This document shows, one piece after another, positions 47,907 to 59,551 of a DNA stretch of 64,000 bases. The notes below the pieces were generated by a model, which was given only the letters and a program-made list of their open reading frames with translations, did no database searches and had not been told where the DNA came from. This DNA is from an uncultured Bacteroidales bacterium (lineage in GTDB: Bacteria; Bacteroidota; Bacteroidia; Bacteroidales; Tenuifilaceae), in the NCBI GenBank assembly GCA_937926785.1, contig CALBBQ010000028.1, forward strand, positions 1 to 64,000. Direction: 5' to 3'. Made by a program: the position numbers and the translations under genes. Numbering within the stretch: position 1 is the first letter of the stretch; each line of letters begins with the position of its first letter.

Positions 47907-49991
47907 ATGCTTAAAAAGATATTCGCCAACCGACACAGGATAGCTATATTGTTCTTTCTGTTCTTCGTGGGGAATGGTTTTACCATTCGGGCCCAATACC
48001 TAAACATTCAGAAGTTCAGCCAGGAGGGTAGCATAAAATCGTCGGGCGACGAGCAGTGGCAGAGGGCTGGAGAGCGCCTGGAGCATCCTTTCATCGTTCT
48101 GGTAACCGATTCAACCGGAAACCCTGCATCCGGTGTAAAGGTTTCCTTTGAAATCAATCGTTTTCCCCCGGGTTCAAAAGGTCATTTCCTCGAGAGGTAT
48201 GAAGTTTTTACCAATAGCTCTGGTACTGCACGAACACATTTACACCTGGGCGATAAGGAAGGAGAGTACCAGGTCATAGCGCGCATTCAGACGGAGAGTC
48301 CTCAGTCGTTTACCATTTTTACGGCATACGCTTATGCCCGAAACTGGGTACTCATGCTGTTAGTTGGGCTATTCGGAGGCCTGGCCATCTTTTTTATCGG
48401 CATAAACCAAATGAGTATTGGTATACGCCATGGTATAGCCGATAAGTTTAGGCTTCTGCTGCTTCGTATGTCCAGAAACAGAGTTGTGGCAACGTTTTTC
48501 GGTGCACTGGTAACCGTCATTACCCAGTCGAGTAGCGCCACCACGGTTATGCTCGTTGGCTTTGTACAATCGGGATTGCTACGCTTTGAGCAAACCATAG
48601 GTATGATTCTTGGCGCAGCCATCGGTACAACCATAACCGTTCAGCTGATATCCTTTAGGCTGGCCGACTACTCCTTGCTGGTGGTTGCACTTGGCTTTGC
48701 AATCATGGTTTTTGTAAGGAAGCATGTGGTGAAAAGTATAGGCGAGGCGCTGGTGGGCTTTGGGCTGCTTTTCTATGGCATGCACCTGATGTCGGGGGCA
48801 ATGTCGCCGTTAAAACATTATGAGCCATTTCTGCAGATCATTGAAAGCGTTCAGAAACCGCTGCTTGGTGTGCTGGTTGGTACCTTTTTTACTGCCATTG
48901 TGCAGAGTAGCGCTGCATTTATCGGGATAGTGCTTACCATGTCCACGCAAGGGCTCATATCGCTTGAGGGAGCCATACCCTTGCTTATGGGAGCCAACCT
49001 TGGTACCGCGGTTACCGGTATTATTGCTGCCTTTGCATCGGGGCGAGAGGCTAAAAAGGTGGCTATGGCTTACGCGGTTTTCAAGCTCATCGGCATACTT
49101 CTCCTATTTTGGCTCATTGAACCCTTTGCCAACCTGGTAAGGCTAACCACACCCGATATTGTTGATACCTATGCCGGTGGTGCCGTGGTAAATATACCAC
49201 GACAGGTAGCCAACGCACATACCATCTATAACATACTGCTCGCCTTGATTGTTCTGCCCTTTACCACTCAGTTTGCCAGGATTGTGGACTGGTTCATGCC
49301 CATATTCCCGGAGAAGCGTCGGCGTTTTAAAACCCAGTACATAGATGTTAACCTGCTTCGTACCCCATCCATTGCCATTGAGGTTTCCCGCAGGGAACTT
49401 GTAGGAATGGCCAAAATTGTTGAATCGATGCTTTCAGAAAGCATAGCACTCTTCATTCGTAAAGACCCCTCTATTATCGATTCCATCCATGAGAAAGAGG
49501 AGCATGTAAACTTTTTGCGCGATAAGCTAAACGAGTATCTGCTTAGGATCAGTCATGCCGATATTGGCGATAAAGAAGTGGATAATGTTTTCAGGGTGAT
49601 GTTTGCTACCAAGGAGCTGGAGCAGATCGGCGATCTGATATCGAAGAATTTACTTGAAAAAGGACAGTGGTGGTTAGGTGCAGGGCTCGATTTTTCCGAT
49701 GAGGGGCGGAGCGAGCTGGAAGAATTTCACCGGTTAACCCAGAAGCAGCTGAAACGAGCCATTGAAATACTGGAAACCCTGAACCTGGATGTGGCGCGCA
49801 AGCAGATTAAGAAGTACGACCACTACAAGCATATAGGAATTGAGTTGGAACGTAGTCACTTCGATAGGCTGAAGCAAGCCGTGGGCAAATCCATTGAAAG
49901 TTCGAAAACCCACCTGGAGCTGGTGAACCTGTACCGCATTATTGGCAGCCATGCCAATAATATTGCCCGCATCATGCTGGAGAGCGATTAA
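47907..49991 (+). CDS. Na/Pi cotransporter family protein with N-terminal Ig-like and C-terminal PhoU-like domains
   Basis: Signal peptide; DSTGNPASGVKVSFEINRFPPGSKGHF...TNSSGTARTHLHLGDKEGEYQVIARI (Big_1-like); TVITQSSSATTVMLVGFVQSG and AIVQSSAAFIGIVLTMSTQG (QSSSA repeats). Confidence 0.92.
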   Translation: MLKKIFANRHRIAILFFLFFVGNGFTIRAQYLNIQKFSQEGSIKSSGDEQWQRAGERLEHPFIVLVTDSTGNPASGVKVSFEINRFPPGSKGHFLERYEVFTNSSGTARTHLHLGDKEGEYQVIARIQTESPQSFTIFTAYAYARNWVLMLLVGLFGGLAIFFIGINQMSIGIRHGIADKFRLLLLRMSRNRVVATFFGALVTVITQSSSATTVMLVGFVQSGLLRFEQTIGMILGAAIGTTITVQLISFRLADYSLLVVALGFAIMVFVRKHVVKSIGEALVGFGLLFYGMHLMSGAMSPLKHYEPFLQIIESVQKPLLGVLVGTFFTAIVQSSAAFIGIVLTMSTQGLISLEGAIPLLMGANLGTAVTGIIAAFASGREAKKVAMAYAVFKLIGILLLFWLIEPFANLVRLTTPDIVDTYAGGAVVNIPRQVANAHTIYNILLALIVLPFTTQFARIVDWFMPIFPEKRRRFKTQYIDVNLLRTPSIAIEVSRRELVGMAKIVESMLSESIALFIRKDPSIIDSIHEKEEHVNFLRDKLNEYLLRISHADIGDKEVDNVFRVMFATKELEQIGDLISKNLLEKGQWWLGAGLDFSDEGRSELEEFHRLTQKQLKRAIEILETLNLDVARKQIKKYDHYKHIGIELERSHFDRLKQAVGKSIESSKTHLELVNLYRIIGSHANNIARIMLESD

Positions 49992-50064
49992 CAGGGAGCG
50001 TTACATCCATTATCCATCAACTATCAAACAGCAACCATCAGCATAAAGCGAGCTTTTCGCCACT

Positions 50065-50302
50065 GTCATGGTGAGTGGAGTCGAAGCATGACTAGGCGTT
50101 TTCCCCGCTTTCGTCCCAGTCATGCTGAGCGTAGTCGAAGCATCTCTACCTTTCTACTCCTCCCTTTACTCCGCTTGGCATGGCTTGCCGCATTCCGATG
50201 CAGTGGTTCGGGCTGGCGCTTTGGGGGGGGCATGCGTGCATCGCATAATTTGGCTGGCTCAGGTACCCCATGACTGAAGTCGTGGGCTATAGGGTTGCTT
50301 AG
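50065..50302. repeat. Composite dispersed intergenic repeat, copy 3
   Basis: GTCATGGTGAGTGGAGTCGAAGCATGAC, CCCAGTCATGCTGAGCGTAGTCGAAGCATCTC, then TGCCGCATTCCGATGCAG...CATGCGTGCATCGC...CCCATGACTGAAGTCGTGGGCTAT. Confidence 0.75.
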
Positions 50303-50352
50303 AATTTAACCGAACATCTAAAAATCAACAGCTAACAACCATTAACCACCCG

Positions 50353-50811
50353 CTACTCTTCCAAAATGACGATTTTTTCAATCCTATCACCTACGCGGAT
50401 GGCGTCAATCACCTCAAGCCCTTCGTAAACCTTACCAAAGCAGGTGTGTTGTCTATCTAGATGCTTGGTATTCTGACGGTTGTGGCAGATAAAAAACTGT
50501 GACCCCCCAGTGTTCCTGCCGGCGTGTGCCATGGAGAGCACTCCGCGGTCGTGGTACTGGTTATTTCCGGTAAGTTCGCAGTTGATTTTGTATCCCGGTC
50601 CACCGGTTCCTACGCGGGGGTCGCTCATGTCCCTGGAGTAGGGGCAACCTCCCTGAATAACGAAGTTAGGAATTACTCGGTGAAAGGCTAAACCATCGTA
50701 AAAGCCTTCTCTGGCCAGCTTCACAAAGTTAGCTACCGTGTTTGGGGCATCCTCCTCATAGAATTTTACCTTCATTACCCCTTTCGAAGTGTGAATTTCA
50801 GCTGTTTTCAT
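50353..50811 (-). CDS. Peptidyl-prolyl cis-trans isomerase, cyclophilin type
   Basis: [55 protein letters not shown]. Confidence 0.96.
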   Translation of the reverse strand: MKTAEIHTSKGVMKVKFYEEDAPNTVANFVKLAREGFYDGLAFHRVIPNFVIQGGCPYSRDMSDPRVGTGGPGYKINCELTGNNQYHDRGVLSMAHAGRNTGGSQFFICHNRQNTKHLDRQHTCFGKVYEGLEVIDAIRVGDRIEKIVILEE

Positions 50812-50841
50812 TGAAATATTATTTGGTGCAAATTTAAGAAA

Positions 50842-50868
50842 GAAGGCGAACCTAAAAGGCCCGCCTTC
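50842..50868 (-). terminator. Stem-loop downstream of the EF-G paralog
   Basis: GAAGGCG...CGCCTTC inverted repeat. Confidence 0.5.
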
Positions 50869-50893
50869 ATTAAAAAAGTTAGAAATATTGGAT

Positions 50894-53050
50894 TTATTCT
50901 TCTTCTTCCTGCTCCTGGTAAGCCTTCAGCAGCTTTTCCTGAACATCGGAAGGAACCTGCTCGTAGCTGGCAAATTTCATGGTGTAGGTTGCCCTTCCGC
51001 TGGTTAGCGACGATAGGGTAGTGGAGTAGCGGTTAAGCTCAGCCAAGGGTACCTTAGCGTTGATTACCTCGAACCCCTTAACGCTGCCCATACCCATGAT
51101 GATGGCACGGCGGTTCTGGAGGTCGCTCATCACATCACCCATACGGTCGGCGGGTACGAGCACCTCAACATCGTAGATGGGTTCCATGATTTTAGGTCCG
51201 GCTTCCTTAAAGGCGTTCTTAAAGGCGTTCCGTCCGGCAAGCTTAAACGAGATTTCGTTGGAATCAACCGGGTGCATCTTTCCATCGTAAACGGCCACGC
51301 GGATATCGCGGGCGTAGGAACCAGTGAGGGGGCCTTCCTCCATCTTTTCCATGATACCTTTTAGGATAGCGGGCATAAAGCGGGCATCAATGGCACCACC
51401 TACAATGCAGTTGTAGAATACCAGTTTGCCACCCCACTCAAGGTCAATCTCCTCCTTCCCCCTAACGGAGAGGTTGATTTCCTTGCCGTTAACCTTGTAC
51501 TTAACAGGGTCGGGTGCACCCTCAACGTAGGGTTCAATAACCAGGTGAACCTCGCCAAACTGACCAGCGCCACCGGATTGTTTTTTGTGACGGTAATCGG
51601 CCTGGGCAACCTTGGTAATGGTTTCACGGTATGGAATACGCGGAGCGATGTACTCAATTTCAAGCTTGTGCAGGTTGGTGAGCTGCCATTTGAGGATGTT
51701 CAAATGAAACTCTCCTTGTCCCGATACAATTATCTGCTTAAGTTCTTTGGAATGCTCAACCAGAATAGTTGGGTCTTCCTGGTGCGCGCGGTTCAGGAGC
51801 TCACCAAGCTTTTCAACCTCGGCTTCGTTTTTCGGCTTAACGGCAGTACGGAACTTGGGATCGGGAAACTCCATTGGGGAGTAGGTAAAGTCGAGTCCTG
51901 AAGCGCAAAGGGTGTGATTTGTTTTGCTGTTCTTGAGCTTTACAGTAGCTCCAATATCGCCGGCAACCAGCTCGGTAACCTTGTTGCGGTTCTTTCCGGC
52001 AACCACAAAGAGCTGCGATAAACGTTCCTTGGTGGAGTTATTGGCATTTGTAAGGTCCATGCCCTCAGTCACCTTGCCGGACATCACCCTGAAGTAGCTT
52101 ATTTCGCCAATATGTGGTTCAATAGTTGATTTGAAAATAAAAAGAGAGGTGGGTGCTCCAGCATCGCACTTGATGGGTGTGCTGCTGTTATTGGCCAGCA
52201 TGGGTGTATGGGTTGGATTGGGACCAACGTTGATGATGAAGTCCATCAGTCGCTTGGTTCCGATATTCTTTATGGCCGATAGGCAGAACACGGGGAAGAT
52301 GCTGTGATTACGGATGCCAATGGAGAGGCCCGAGCGCATTTCATCTTCAGAAAGGGAGCCCTGCTCAAAAAACTTTTCCATGAGCGACTCATCGTTCTCG
52401 GCAGCAGCCTCAATCAGAGCGTTGTGCAGTTCCATGGCTTTGTCCTTCTCGCTATCGGGAATCGGAAACTCCTCACGAATACCGGTGTCGCCCTTAAACT
52501 TGTACATCTTCATGGTAATCACATCGATGAAGCCATCGAAACCCGCGCCGGTGGCGGATGGGTACTGGGTAAGGATAACTTTGTTACCAAAGGTTTGCTT
52601 GAGCGATTCAAGCGTGGTTTCGAAGTTGGCTTTATCGTGGTCGAGCTGGTTTATGGCAAGTATCATGGGCTTGTGCAACCTCTCGGCATGGCGGCTGAAT
52701 ATTTCGGTTCCCACTTCAACTCCGTACTGGGCGTTAACCAACATAACCAACAGGTCAACCGGATACATCGAGGTAATAACCCCACCCACAAAGTCGTCGG
52801 AACCTGGCGTGTCAATAATGTTGAGCTTGCTGTTATTAAACTCGGTGTAAAGCAGGGTTGAAAAGATGGAACGCTGGTTCTGCTGTTCAATCTCGGTGTA
52901 ATCGGAAACCGTGTTTTTCCCGTCAATCGTTCCCTTGCGTTCAATTACCTTACCCTCAAACATCATCGACTCGGCCAGCGATGTTTTGCCCGAGCCGGTA
53001 TTCCCCAGTAAGGCGATATTTCTGATTTGTTCGGTTTGATAGGTTTTCAT
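50894..53050 (-). CDS. Elongation factor G paralog (EF-G2-like)
   Basis: Full-length EF-G architecture (718 aa) with divergent G motifs [17 protein letters not shown] and NQLD. Confidence 0.93.
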   Translation of the reverse strand: MKTYQTEQIRNIALLGNTGSGKTSLAESMMFEGKVIERKGTIDGKNTVSDYTEIEQQNQRSIFSTLLYTEFNNSKLNIIDTPGSDDFVGGVITSMYPVDLLVMLVNAQYGVEVGTEIFSRHAERLHKPMILAINQLDHDKANFETTLESLKQTFGNKVILTQYPSATGAGFDGFIDVITMKMYKFKGDTGIREEFPIPDSEKDKAMELHNALIEAAAENDESLMEKFFEQGSLSEDEMRSGLSIGIRNHSIFPVFCLSAIKNIGTKRLMDFIINVGPNPTHTPMLANNSSTPIKCDAGAPTSLFIFKSTIEPHIGEISYFRVMSGKVTEGMDLTNANNSTKERLSQLFVVAGKNRNKVTELVAGDIGATVKLKNSKTNHTLCASGLDFTYSPMEFPDPKFRTAVKPKNEAEVEKLGELLNRAHQEDPTILVEHSKELKQIIVSGQGEFHLNILKWQLTNLHKLEIEYIAPRIPYRETITKVAQADYRHKKQSGGAGQFGEVHLVIEPYVEGAPDPVKYKVNGKEINLSVRGKEEIDLEWGGKLVFYNCIVGGAIDARFMPAILKGIMEKMEEGPLTGSYARDIRVAVYDGKMHPVDSNEISFKLAGRNAFKNAFKEAGPKIMEPIYDVEVLVPADRMGDVMSDLQNRRAIIMGMGSVKGFEVINAKVPLAELNRYSTTLSSLTSGRATYTMKFASYEQVPSDVQEKLLKAYQEQEEEE

Positions 53051-53326
53051 GCGTCTTACGCTTATTTTAGGTTTAACATTTGGTTACTTCTAATCCACTT
53101 CGCAGCTAACCTGCCATGTAAACTAAGGTATGGTTTACCTTATGCTTGATGTTTCAGTTCTGGAAATAGATCAGTCATTTTTTGGGTAGCCCCAAAAATA
53201 GTAAAATTTTGTTTCAAACAAATTTATTTTACCAAATGGCGTATGTTGTAAAACATTTCGGTGGGTTTGGGCGAAGAATTTAGCAACAAGTTCAAAATCA
53301 GTGTTGTTTTTTTAAAGTAAAAGGTT

Positions 53327-53335
53327 TACCTTTGC
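53327..53335 (+). promoter_or_regulatory. Upstream of two Bacteroidota-type -7 boxes before rpsL
   Basis: TACCTTTGC with TTG at 53304-53306. Confidence 0.55.
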
Positions 53336-53417
53336 GGCCGCAAAAACGAACTGGGTAATTATGCTGATGTTCAGCAAAAAAAGTTAGTTCGGGGTGTTGT
53401 AATAATAAAAAAATCAA

Positions 53418-53426
53418 TACCTTTGC
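53418..53426 (+). promoter_or_regulatory. Downstream of two Bacteroidota-type -7 boxes before rpsL
   Basis: TACCTTTGC with TTG at 53397-53399. Confidence 0.6.
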
Positions 53427-53466
53427 AGTCCGTTTTTAAAAATTAAATTAACCATAAATTGGATTT

Positions 53467-53847
53467 ATGCCAACAATTCAGCAACTAGTAAGAAAAGGAA
53501 GGTCTAAACTGGAGGATAAGAGCAAGGCTCCGGCACTTGATGCTTGCCCCCAGAGACGAGGTGTATGTGTACGAGTGTACACCACTACGCCTAAGAAGCC
53601 GAATTCGGCTATGCGTAAGGTTGCCAGGGTTAGGCTTACTAACGGCAAGGAGGTTAACGCCTACATTCCTGGTGAAGGTCACAACTTGCAGGAGCACTCC
53701 ATAGTGCTTATCCGCGGGGGTAGGGTAAAAGATTTACCCGGTGTACGTTACCACCTGATCCGCGGAACACTCGATGCCTCCGGAGTTGAAGGTCGCAAAC
53801 AGGGCCGTTCAAAGTATGGCGCCAAGAGACCTAAGCAGAAAAAGTAA
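53467..53847 (+). CDS. rpsL: 30S ribosomal protein S12
   Basis: [12 protein letters not shown]...[31 protein letters not shown]. Confidence 0.99.
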   Translation: MPTIQQLVRKGRSKLEDKSKAPALDACPQRRGVCVRVYTTTPKKPNSAMRKVARVRLTNGKEVNAYIPGEGHNLQEHSIVLIRGGRVKDLPGVRYHLIRGTLDASGVEGRKQGRSKYGAKRPKQKK

Positions 53848-53873
53848 AAGTTAACCTCAGAATTGGTTGAACA

Positions 53874-54350
53874 ATGAGAAAAGCAAAACCAAAAAAACGG
53901 ATCATCTTACCCGATCCTAAGTACGGCGATGTGCTGGTTACCAAGTTTGTGAACAACCTGATGGTTGAGGGTAAGAAGAGCATTGCATTCGAAATTTTCT
54001 ACAATGCGCTCGATCTGGTTGAGAAGCGTATGAAGGATGCAGGCAAGTCGCCGCTCGAAATCTGGAAGACCGCACTTGAAAACGTTACCCCACAGGTTGA
54101 GGTTAAGAGCCGCAGGGTAGGGGGTGCTACATTCCAGGTTCCCACCGAGGTTCGTCCTGAGCGTAAAGTGTCGCTTTCCATGAAAAACCTCATCATGTTT
54201 GCCCGCAAGCGCGCCGGCAAGGGTATGAGCGATAAGCTGGCTGCCGAAATCATTGCCGCTTACAACCAGGAAGGTGGAGCATTCAAGCGTAAGGAAGATA
54301 TGCACAAGATGGCTGAGGCTAACAAGGCTTTTGCACATTTCCGTTTCTAA
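53874..54350 (+). CDS. rpsG: 30S ribosomal protein S7
   Basis: [47 protein letters not shown]. Confidence 0.99.
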   Translation: MRKAKPKKRIILPDPKYGDVLVTKFVNNLMVEGKKSIAFEIFYNALDLVEKRMKDAGKSPLEIWKTALENVTPQVEVKSRRVGGATFQVPTEVRPERKVSLSMKNLIMFARKRAGKGMSDKLAAEIIAAYNQEGGAFKRKEDMHKMAEANKAFAHFRF

Positions 54351-54381
54351 CACATCATATTACGAGGAAGGTAGGAGATAG

Positions 54382-56499
54382 ATGAGCAGAGATTTACGAT
54401 ACACTCGCAATATTGGCATTATGGCCCACATCGACGCCGGTAAAACCACCACTACCGAGCGTATCCTGTTTTATACGGGTAAAACCCACAAGATTGGTGA
54501 GGTGCACGATGGTGCGGCCACAATGGACTGGATGGTGCAGGAGCAGGAGCGTGGTATTACCATTACCTCAGCAGCAACTACAACTTTTTGGAATTACGAG
54601 AACAAGCAGTACCAGATCAACATCATCGACACCCCGGGCCACGTGGATTTTACCGTTGAGGTGGAGCGCTCGCTGCGCGTACTCGATGGAGCCATAGCCA
54701 CTTTCTGTGCTGTGGGAGGTGTTGAGCCTCAGAGCGAAACCGTTTGGCGTCAGGCCGATAAGTATAGGGTTCCCCGCATTGCCTTTGTAAACAAGATGGA
54801 CCGCATTGGAGCTGACTTCCTGTCGGTGGTTCAGCAGATCAAGGACAAATTGGGCGCTAACCCCGTACCCATTCACCTGCCCATTGGCGCTGAGGATAAC
54901 TTCATCGGATTGGTTGACCTAATTGAGAACAAGGCAGTTATTTGGTTCGACGACGAGAAGACCAAAACTGTTAACTACCGTCTTGAGCCGGTTCCTGCCA
55001 ACATGAAGGATGAGGTTGATGAGTGGCGCGGTAAGCTCATCGAGGCAGTAGCTTCGTACAACGATGAGCTGCTGGAGCGTTTCTTTGAGGATCCCGATTC
55101 CATAACCAAGGAAGAGATCATAGATACCATCCGCAAGGCCACCATCGATATGTCAATCGTTCCGGTACTTTGCGGTGCGGCTTTTAAGAATAAGGGCATT
55201 CAGCGACTGCTCGATGCGGTTGTGGCATTCCTGCCCAGCCCTCTGGATAAGGGCGACGTTGTAGGTACAAACCCCAATACAGGCGATACAGAGGTTCGTA
55301 AGCCTTACATCGATCAGCCGTTTTGCGGTTTGGCCTTTAAGATTGCCACTGACCCCTACGTTGGCCGCCTGGCCTTCATCAGGGTGTACTCAGGTAAGAT
55401 TGATAGCGGTAGCTACGTGTACAACACCCGTACCGGCAAAAAGGAACGCATCAGCCGCTTATACCAGATGCACGCCAACAAACAGAACCCCATCGAATTC
55501 TGTGAGGCCGGTGATATCTGCGCTGCGGTAGGATTCAAGGATTTACGTACAGGCGATACACTTTGTTTGGAAGAAAAGCCCATTGCCCTGGAGGCCATGA
55601 CTTTCCCTGAACCGGTTATCGGTTTGGCCATCGAGCCCAAAACTCAGAAGGATCTGGACAAGCTCGGGATGGCGCTCAGCAAGTTAGCCGAGGAGGATCC
55701 CACTTTCCGCGTGAACACCGACCCCGATAGCGGTCAAACCGTCATTAATGGTATGGGCGAGCTTCACCTGGAAATCATCGTTGACCGCCTTCGCCGCGAG
55801 TTCAACGTGGAGATAAACCAGGGAGCACCCCAGGTAGCCTACAAGGAAGCCTTCACCAAGGTGGTTTCGCACCGCGAGGTGTTCAAGAAACAAACCGGAG
55901 GCCGCGGTAAGTTTGCCGATATCATTTTCGAAATAGGTCCTGCAGACGACGGAGTAACCGGTTTGCAGTTTATTGATGAAGTTAAAGGTGGAAACATCCC
56001 CCGCGAGTTTATCCCCTCTGTGCAGAAAGGTTTTGAAATAGCCATGAACAATGGTGTACTTGCCGGCTATGCAATTCCCAGCATGAAGGTGGTGCTCAAG
56101 GATGGCTCGTTCCACCCGGTTGACTCCGACGCGCTGTCGTTTGAGATAGCAGCTCGTTACGGATTCCGCGCCGCCGGAGTTAAGGCTGCGCCTGTATTAC
56201 TTGAACCCATCATGAGCGTTGAGGTGGTGACACCTGAAGAAAACATGGGCGATGTGATTGGCGACCTGAACAAGCGTCGTGGTCAGATTGCCGGTATGGA
56301 ATCGAAAGGGAATGCCCGCGTAGTAAAAGCGAAAGTACCTCTTTCGGAGATGTTTGGCTACGTTACCGTGCTTAGAACCTTGACTTCGGGCCGTGCCACT
56401 TCAACCATGGAGTTCTCGCACTATGCCGAGGTGCCCGCTGCACTTGCCAAGGAGATTGTTGAAAAATCCAAAGGCAAAGAACTAAAGGAAATAGAATAA
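54382..56499 (+). CDS. fusA: Elongation factor G
   Basis: Canonical [68 protein letters not shown]. Confidence 0.99.
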   Translation: MSRDLRYTRNIGIMAHIDAGKTTTTERILFYTGKTHKIGEVHDGAATMDWMVQEQERGITITSAATTTFWNYENKQYQINIIDTPGHVDFTVEVERSLRVLDGAIATFCAVGGVEPQSETVWRQADKYRVPRIAFVNKMDRIGADFLSVVQQIKDKLGANPVPIHLPIGAEDNFIGLVDLIENKAVIWFDDEKTKTVNYRLEPVPANMKDEVDEWRGKLIEAVASYNDELLERFFEDPDSITKEEIIDTIRKATIDMSIVPVLCGAAFKNKGIQRLLDAVVAFLPSPLDKGDVVGTNPNTGDTEVRKPYIDQPFCGLAFKIATDPYVGRLAFIRVYSGKIDSGSYVYNTRTGKKERISRLYQMHANKQNPIEFCEAGDICAAVGFKDLRTGDTLCLEEKPIALEAMTFPEPVIGLAIEPKTQKDLDKLGMALSKLAEEDPTFRVNTDPDSGQTVINGMGELHLEIIVDRLRREFNVEINQGAPQVAYKEAFTKVVSHREVFKKQTGGRGKFADIIFEIGPADDGVTGLQFIDEVKGGNIPREFIPSVQKGFEIAMNNGVLAGYAIPSMKVVLKDGSFHPVDSDALSFEIAARYGFRAAGVKAAPVLLEPIMSVEVVTPEENMGDVIGDLNKRRGQIAGMESKGNARVVKAKVPLSEMFGYVTVLRTLTSGRATSTMEFSHYAEVPAALAKEIVEKSKGKELKEIE

Positions 56500-56524
56500 T
56501 TACTATTATTTACCGATAAGTACA

Positions 56525-56830
56525 ATGAGCCAGAAAATTAGAATTAAACTCAAATCGTACGACCACAACCTGGTTGATAAGTCGGCCGAAAAGATCGTGA
56601 AAACGGTTAAGACTACAGGCGCTGTGGTGAGCGGTCCAATTCCGCTTCCTACCCATAAGCGGATTTTTACGGTAAATCGCTCAACATTCGTGAACAAGAA
56701 ATCGAGGGAGCAGTTTGAACTCAGCTCCTATAAGCGTTTGCTCGATATCTACAGCTCCAATGCGAAGACCATCGATGCTCTCATGAAGCTCGAACTTCCC
56801 AGTGGAGTCGAAGTAGAAATTAAAGTATGA
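56525..56830 (+). CDS. rpsJ: 30S ribosomal protein S10
   Basis: [41 protein letters not shown]. Confidence 0.99.
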   Translation: MSQKIRIKLKSYDHNLVDKSAEKIVKTVKTTGAVVSGPIPLPTHKRIFTVNRSTFVNKKSREQFELSSYKRLLDIYSSNAKTIDALMKLELPSGVEVEIKV

Positions 56831-56855
56831 GTGTGAAAAGTAAATTGTTAAGACA

Positions 56856-57473
56856 ATGCCACAAGGATTGATTGGACGAAAAATCGGAATGACTTCCGTG
56901 TTCGGTGAGGATGGGAAGAATATCCCCTGCACCGTGATTGAGGCTGGTCCGTGCGTTGTCACACAGGTAAAATCGGCTGAATCCGATGGTTACACCGCCA
57001 TTCAGCTTGCCTATGATGACAAAAAGGAGAAACACACCAGCAGGCCCATGCTTGGCCATTTTAAGAAGGCCAACACCACACCCAAGCGTAAACTCGTTGA
57101 GTTTCGTGACTGGGAAGGTTTGCAGCTGGGCGATGTAGTAACTGTTGATATCTTCAACAACGACACATGGGTTGATGTTATTGGAATTACCAAGGGTAAG
57201 GGTTTTCAGGGTGTAGTAAAACGTCATGGTTTTGGTGGTGTGGGTGGTCAAACCCACGGTCAGCACAACCGTCAGCGTCACCCGGGTTCAATGGGTGCCT
57301 CCTCGTTCCCTTCACGTGTTCTGCCCGGCAAGCGTTTGGCCGGACGTACCGGAGGTGATCGGGTGAAGATCATCAACCTGAGAGTTCTTAAGGTAATCCC
57401 TGAAAGCAATCTTTTACTGGTAAAAGGTTCCATTCCAGGGGCAAAGGGTTCTTACATAATCATTGAGAAGTAA
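56856..57473 (+). CDS. rplC: 50S ribosomal protein L3
   Basis: [26 protein letters not shown]. Confidence 0.99.
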   Translation: MPQGLIGRKIGMTSVFGEDGKNIPCTVIEAGPCVVTQVKSAESDGYTAIQLAYDDKKEKHTSRPMLGHFKKANTTPKRKLVEFRDWEGLQLGDVVTVDIFNNDTWVDVIGITKGKGFQGVVKRHGFGGVGGQTHGQHNRQRHPGSMGASSFPSRVLPGKRLAGRTGGDRVKIINLRVLKVIPESNLLLVKGSIPGAKGSYIIIEK

Positions 57474-58105
57474 TGGAAATCAAGGTACTTAACATATCAG
57501 GAAAGGAAACCGGCAGGACTATCAAGCTTGAGGATTCGATTTTTGGTATCGAACCCAACGACCATGCCATTTACCTCGACGTTAAGCAAATTCTTGCCAA
57601 CAAACGTCAGGGTACCCACAAATCCAAGCAGCGTAACGAGGTTTCCGGTAGTACCCGCAAGCTGAAAAGACAGAAGGGTACAGGTACTGCCCGTGCCGGT
57701 AGTATCAAGTCGCCTCTTTTCCGTGGTGGTGGGCGTGTTTTTGGCCCTGTTCCCCGCGACTATAGCTTCAAACTCAACAAGAAGGTTAAGCAGCTGGCTC
57801 GTAAAAGCGTTCTGTCTTACAAGGCTAAGGAGAATGCCATTCTGGTGGTTGAGGACTTCAACATCGAAGCTCCAAAAACTAAGGAATTCGTAAACATCTG
57901 CAAAAACCTCAACGTAGCCGATAAAAAAGCGCTATTCGTGTTGAGCGAGACGAATAAAAATATATATTTGTCGTCCAGAAATTTACAGAAGCAGTCAACC
58001 ATAAGTGCTTCAATGATAAACACTTATGACTTGGCTAATGCTCATGTTCTGGTGTTTACCGAAAGTTCTGTAGATGTTCTGAACAAAATGTTTAAGGTTT
58101 CTTAA
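57473..58105 (+). CDS. rplD: 50S ribosomal protein L4
   Basis: [41 protein letters not shown]. Confidence 0.98.
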   Translation: MEIKVLNISGKETGRTIKLEDSIFGIEPNDHAIYLDVKQILANKRQGTHKSKQRNEVSGSTRKLKRQKGTGTARAGSIKSPLFRGGGRVFGPVPRDYSFKLNKKVKQLARKSVLSYKAKENAILVVEDFNIEAPKTKEFVNICKNLNVADKKALFVLSETNKNIYLSSRNLQKQSTISASMINTYDLANAHVLVFTESSVDVLNKMFKVS

Positions 58106-58117
58106 TAACGAAGCGCG

Positions 58118-58408
58118 ATGGACATACTGATTAGACCTGTTGTAACTGAAAAAATGGAGCGCTTAACCGAAAAGGTAAACCAGTACGGGTTTATCGTGGA
58201 TAAGAGAGCGAACAAGTTACAAATAAAGAAGGCCATTGAGGAGCTATACGGGGTAACCGTTGACTCAGTGAATACTATGCGTTATGCCGGAAAGTTAAAA
58301 ACCCGCTATACCCGTACCGGAGTATTGGTGGGTCGCACCAATAGCTACAAAAAGGCTATCGTAACGCTTAAGGAAGGAGAAAAGATTGATTTTTATAGCA
58401 ACATTTAA
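58118..58408 (+). CDS. rplW: 50S ribosomal protein L23
   Basis: [11 protein letters not shown]...[32 protein letters not shown]. Confidence 0.98.
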   Translation: MDILIRPVVTEKMERLTEKVNQYGFIVDKRANKLQIKKAIEELYGVTVDSVNTMRYAGKLKTRYTRTGVLVGRTNSYKKAIVTLKEGEKIDFYSNI

Positions 58409-58413
58409 CTAAG

Positions 58414-59238
58414 ATGGCTGTACGGAAACTAAAACCTGTTACACCAGGACAGAGACACAGAATTATAGGTTTGTTCGATGACATCACGACCAACAAACCT
58501 GAGAAATCGTTACTAGTCCCCCTGAAAAAGACTGGTGGTCGCAATAACCAAGGCAAAAGGACCATGCGATATATAGGGGGAGGCCACAAGCGCAGATACA
58601 GATTGATAGATTTCCTGCGCAACCGCGAGAATGAACCGGCTGTGGTAAAGACGATAGAGTACGATCCTAACCGCACTGCACGCATCGCACTGGTTGAGTA
58701 CCCCGATGGAGAGAAGCGCTACATTGTAGCTCCTGCCGGGCTGCAGGTTGGCCAAACCATCATGTCGGGTCGTGGGGTTGCTCCTGAGGTTGGCAACACC
58801 CTTTACCTGGGCGAGATCCCACTGGGTACAATTATTCACAACATTGAGTTATACCCCGGACGTGGTGCTTGCATGGCTCGCAGCGCTGGTTCGTATGCCC
58901 AGCTGTTGGCCCGCGAAGGGAAGTACTCCATTATTAAGCTACCCAGCGGCGAAACCCGTATGATTCTGAACGAGTGCAAGGCTACCATTGGTAGTGTTTC
59001 CAACTCGGACCATGCTTTGGAGAAATCCGGTAAGGCCGGACGTAGCCGTTGGCTGGGCCGTAGGCCACGTACTCGTGGTGTAGCCATGAACCCTGTTGAT
59101 CACCCCATGGGTGGTGGTGAAGGACGCGCCTCTGGTGGTCACCCACGCTCACGTAAGGGTATTCCTGCTAAGGGGTACAAGACTCGCTCCAAGAAGAAAC
59201 ACAGCAACAAGTTCATCGTTGAACGCAGGAAAAAGTAA
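58414..59238 (+). CDS. rplB: 50S ribosomal protein L2
   Basis: [54 protein letters not shown]. Confidence 0.99.
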   Translation: MAVRKLKPVTPGQRHRIIGLFDDITTNKPEKSLLVPLKKTGGRNNQGKRTMRYIGGGHKRRYRLIDFLRNRENEPAVVKTIEYDPNRTARIALVEYPDGEKRYIVAPAGLQVGQTIMSGRGVAPEVGNTLYLGEIPLGTIIHNIELYPGRGACMARSAGSYAQLLAREGKYSIIKLPSGETRMILNECKATIGSVSNSDHALEKSGKAGRSRWLGRRPRTRGVAMNPVDHPMGGGEGRASGGHPRSRKGIPAKGYKTRSKKKHSNKFIVERRKK

Positions 59239-59257
59239 TCAGTAAAAATCTGTAACT

Positions 59258-59527
59258 ATGAGTAGGTCACTTAAAAAAGGTCCCTTTATTGACTACAAGT
59301 TGGAAAAGCGCATCCTTGAGATGAACGAATCCAACAAAAAGTCAGTTATCAAGACTTGGTCAAGGGCTTCAATGATATCTCCCGATTTTGTTGGACACAC
59401 CATAGCAGTTCACAACGGGAATAAGTTCATTCCTGTGTATATTACCGAGAACATGGTAGGGCATAAGCTGGGCGAGTTTGCTCCCACCCGCACCTTCCGT
59501 GGCCATGCAGGTAATAAGAAGAAGTAG
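59258..59527 (+). CDS. rpsS: 30S ribosomal protein S19
   Basis: [19 protein letters not shown]...[21 protein letters not shown]. Confidence 0.99.
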   Translation: MSRSLKKGPFIDYKLEKRILEMNESNKKSVIKTWSRASMISPDFVGHTIAVHNGNKFIPVYITENMVGHKLGEFAPTRTFRGHAGNKKK

Positions 59528-59551
59528 TGAATTGATTAAAGAGACAAAGAA

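Noticed and set aside
52304-52861. Two long plus-strand ORFs (185 and 178 aa) inside the EF-G paralog
   Set aside because: Antisense shadow ORFs of a conserved gene with no recognisable domains.
53907-54353. 148-aa minus ORF antisense to rpsG
   Set aside because: Shadow ORF; rpsG is unambiguous.
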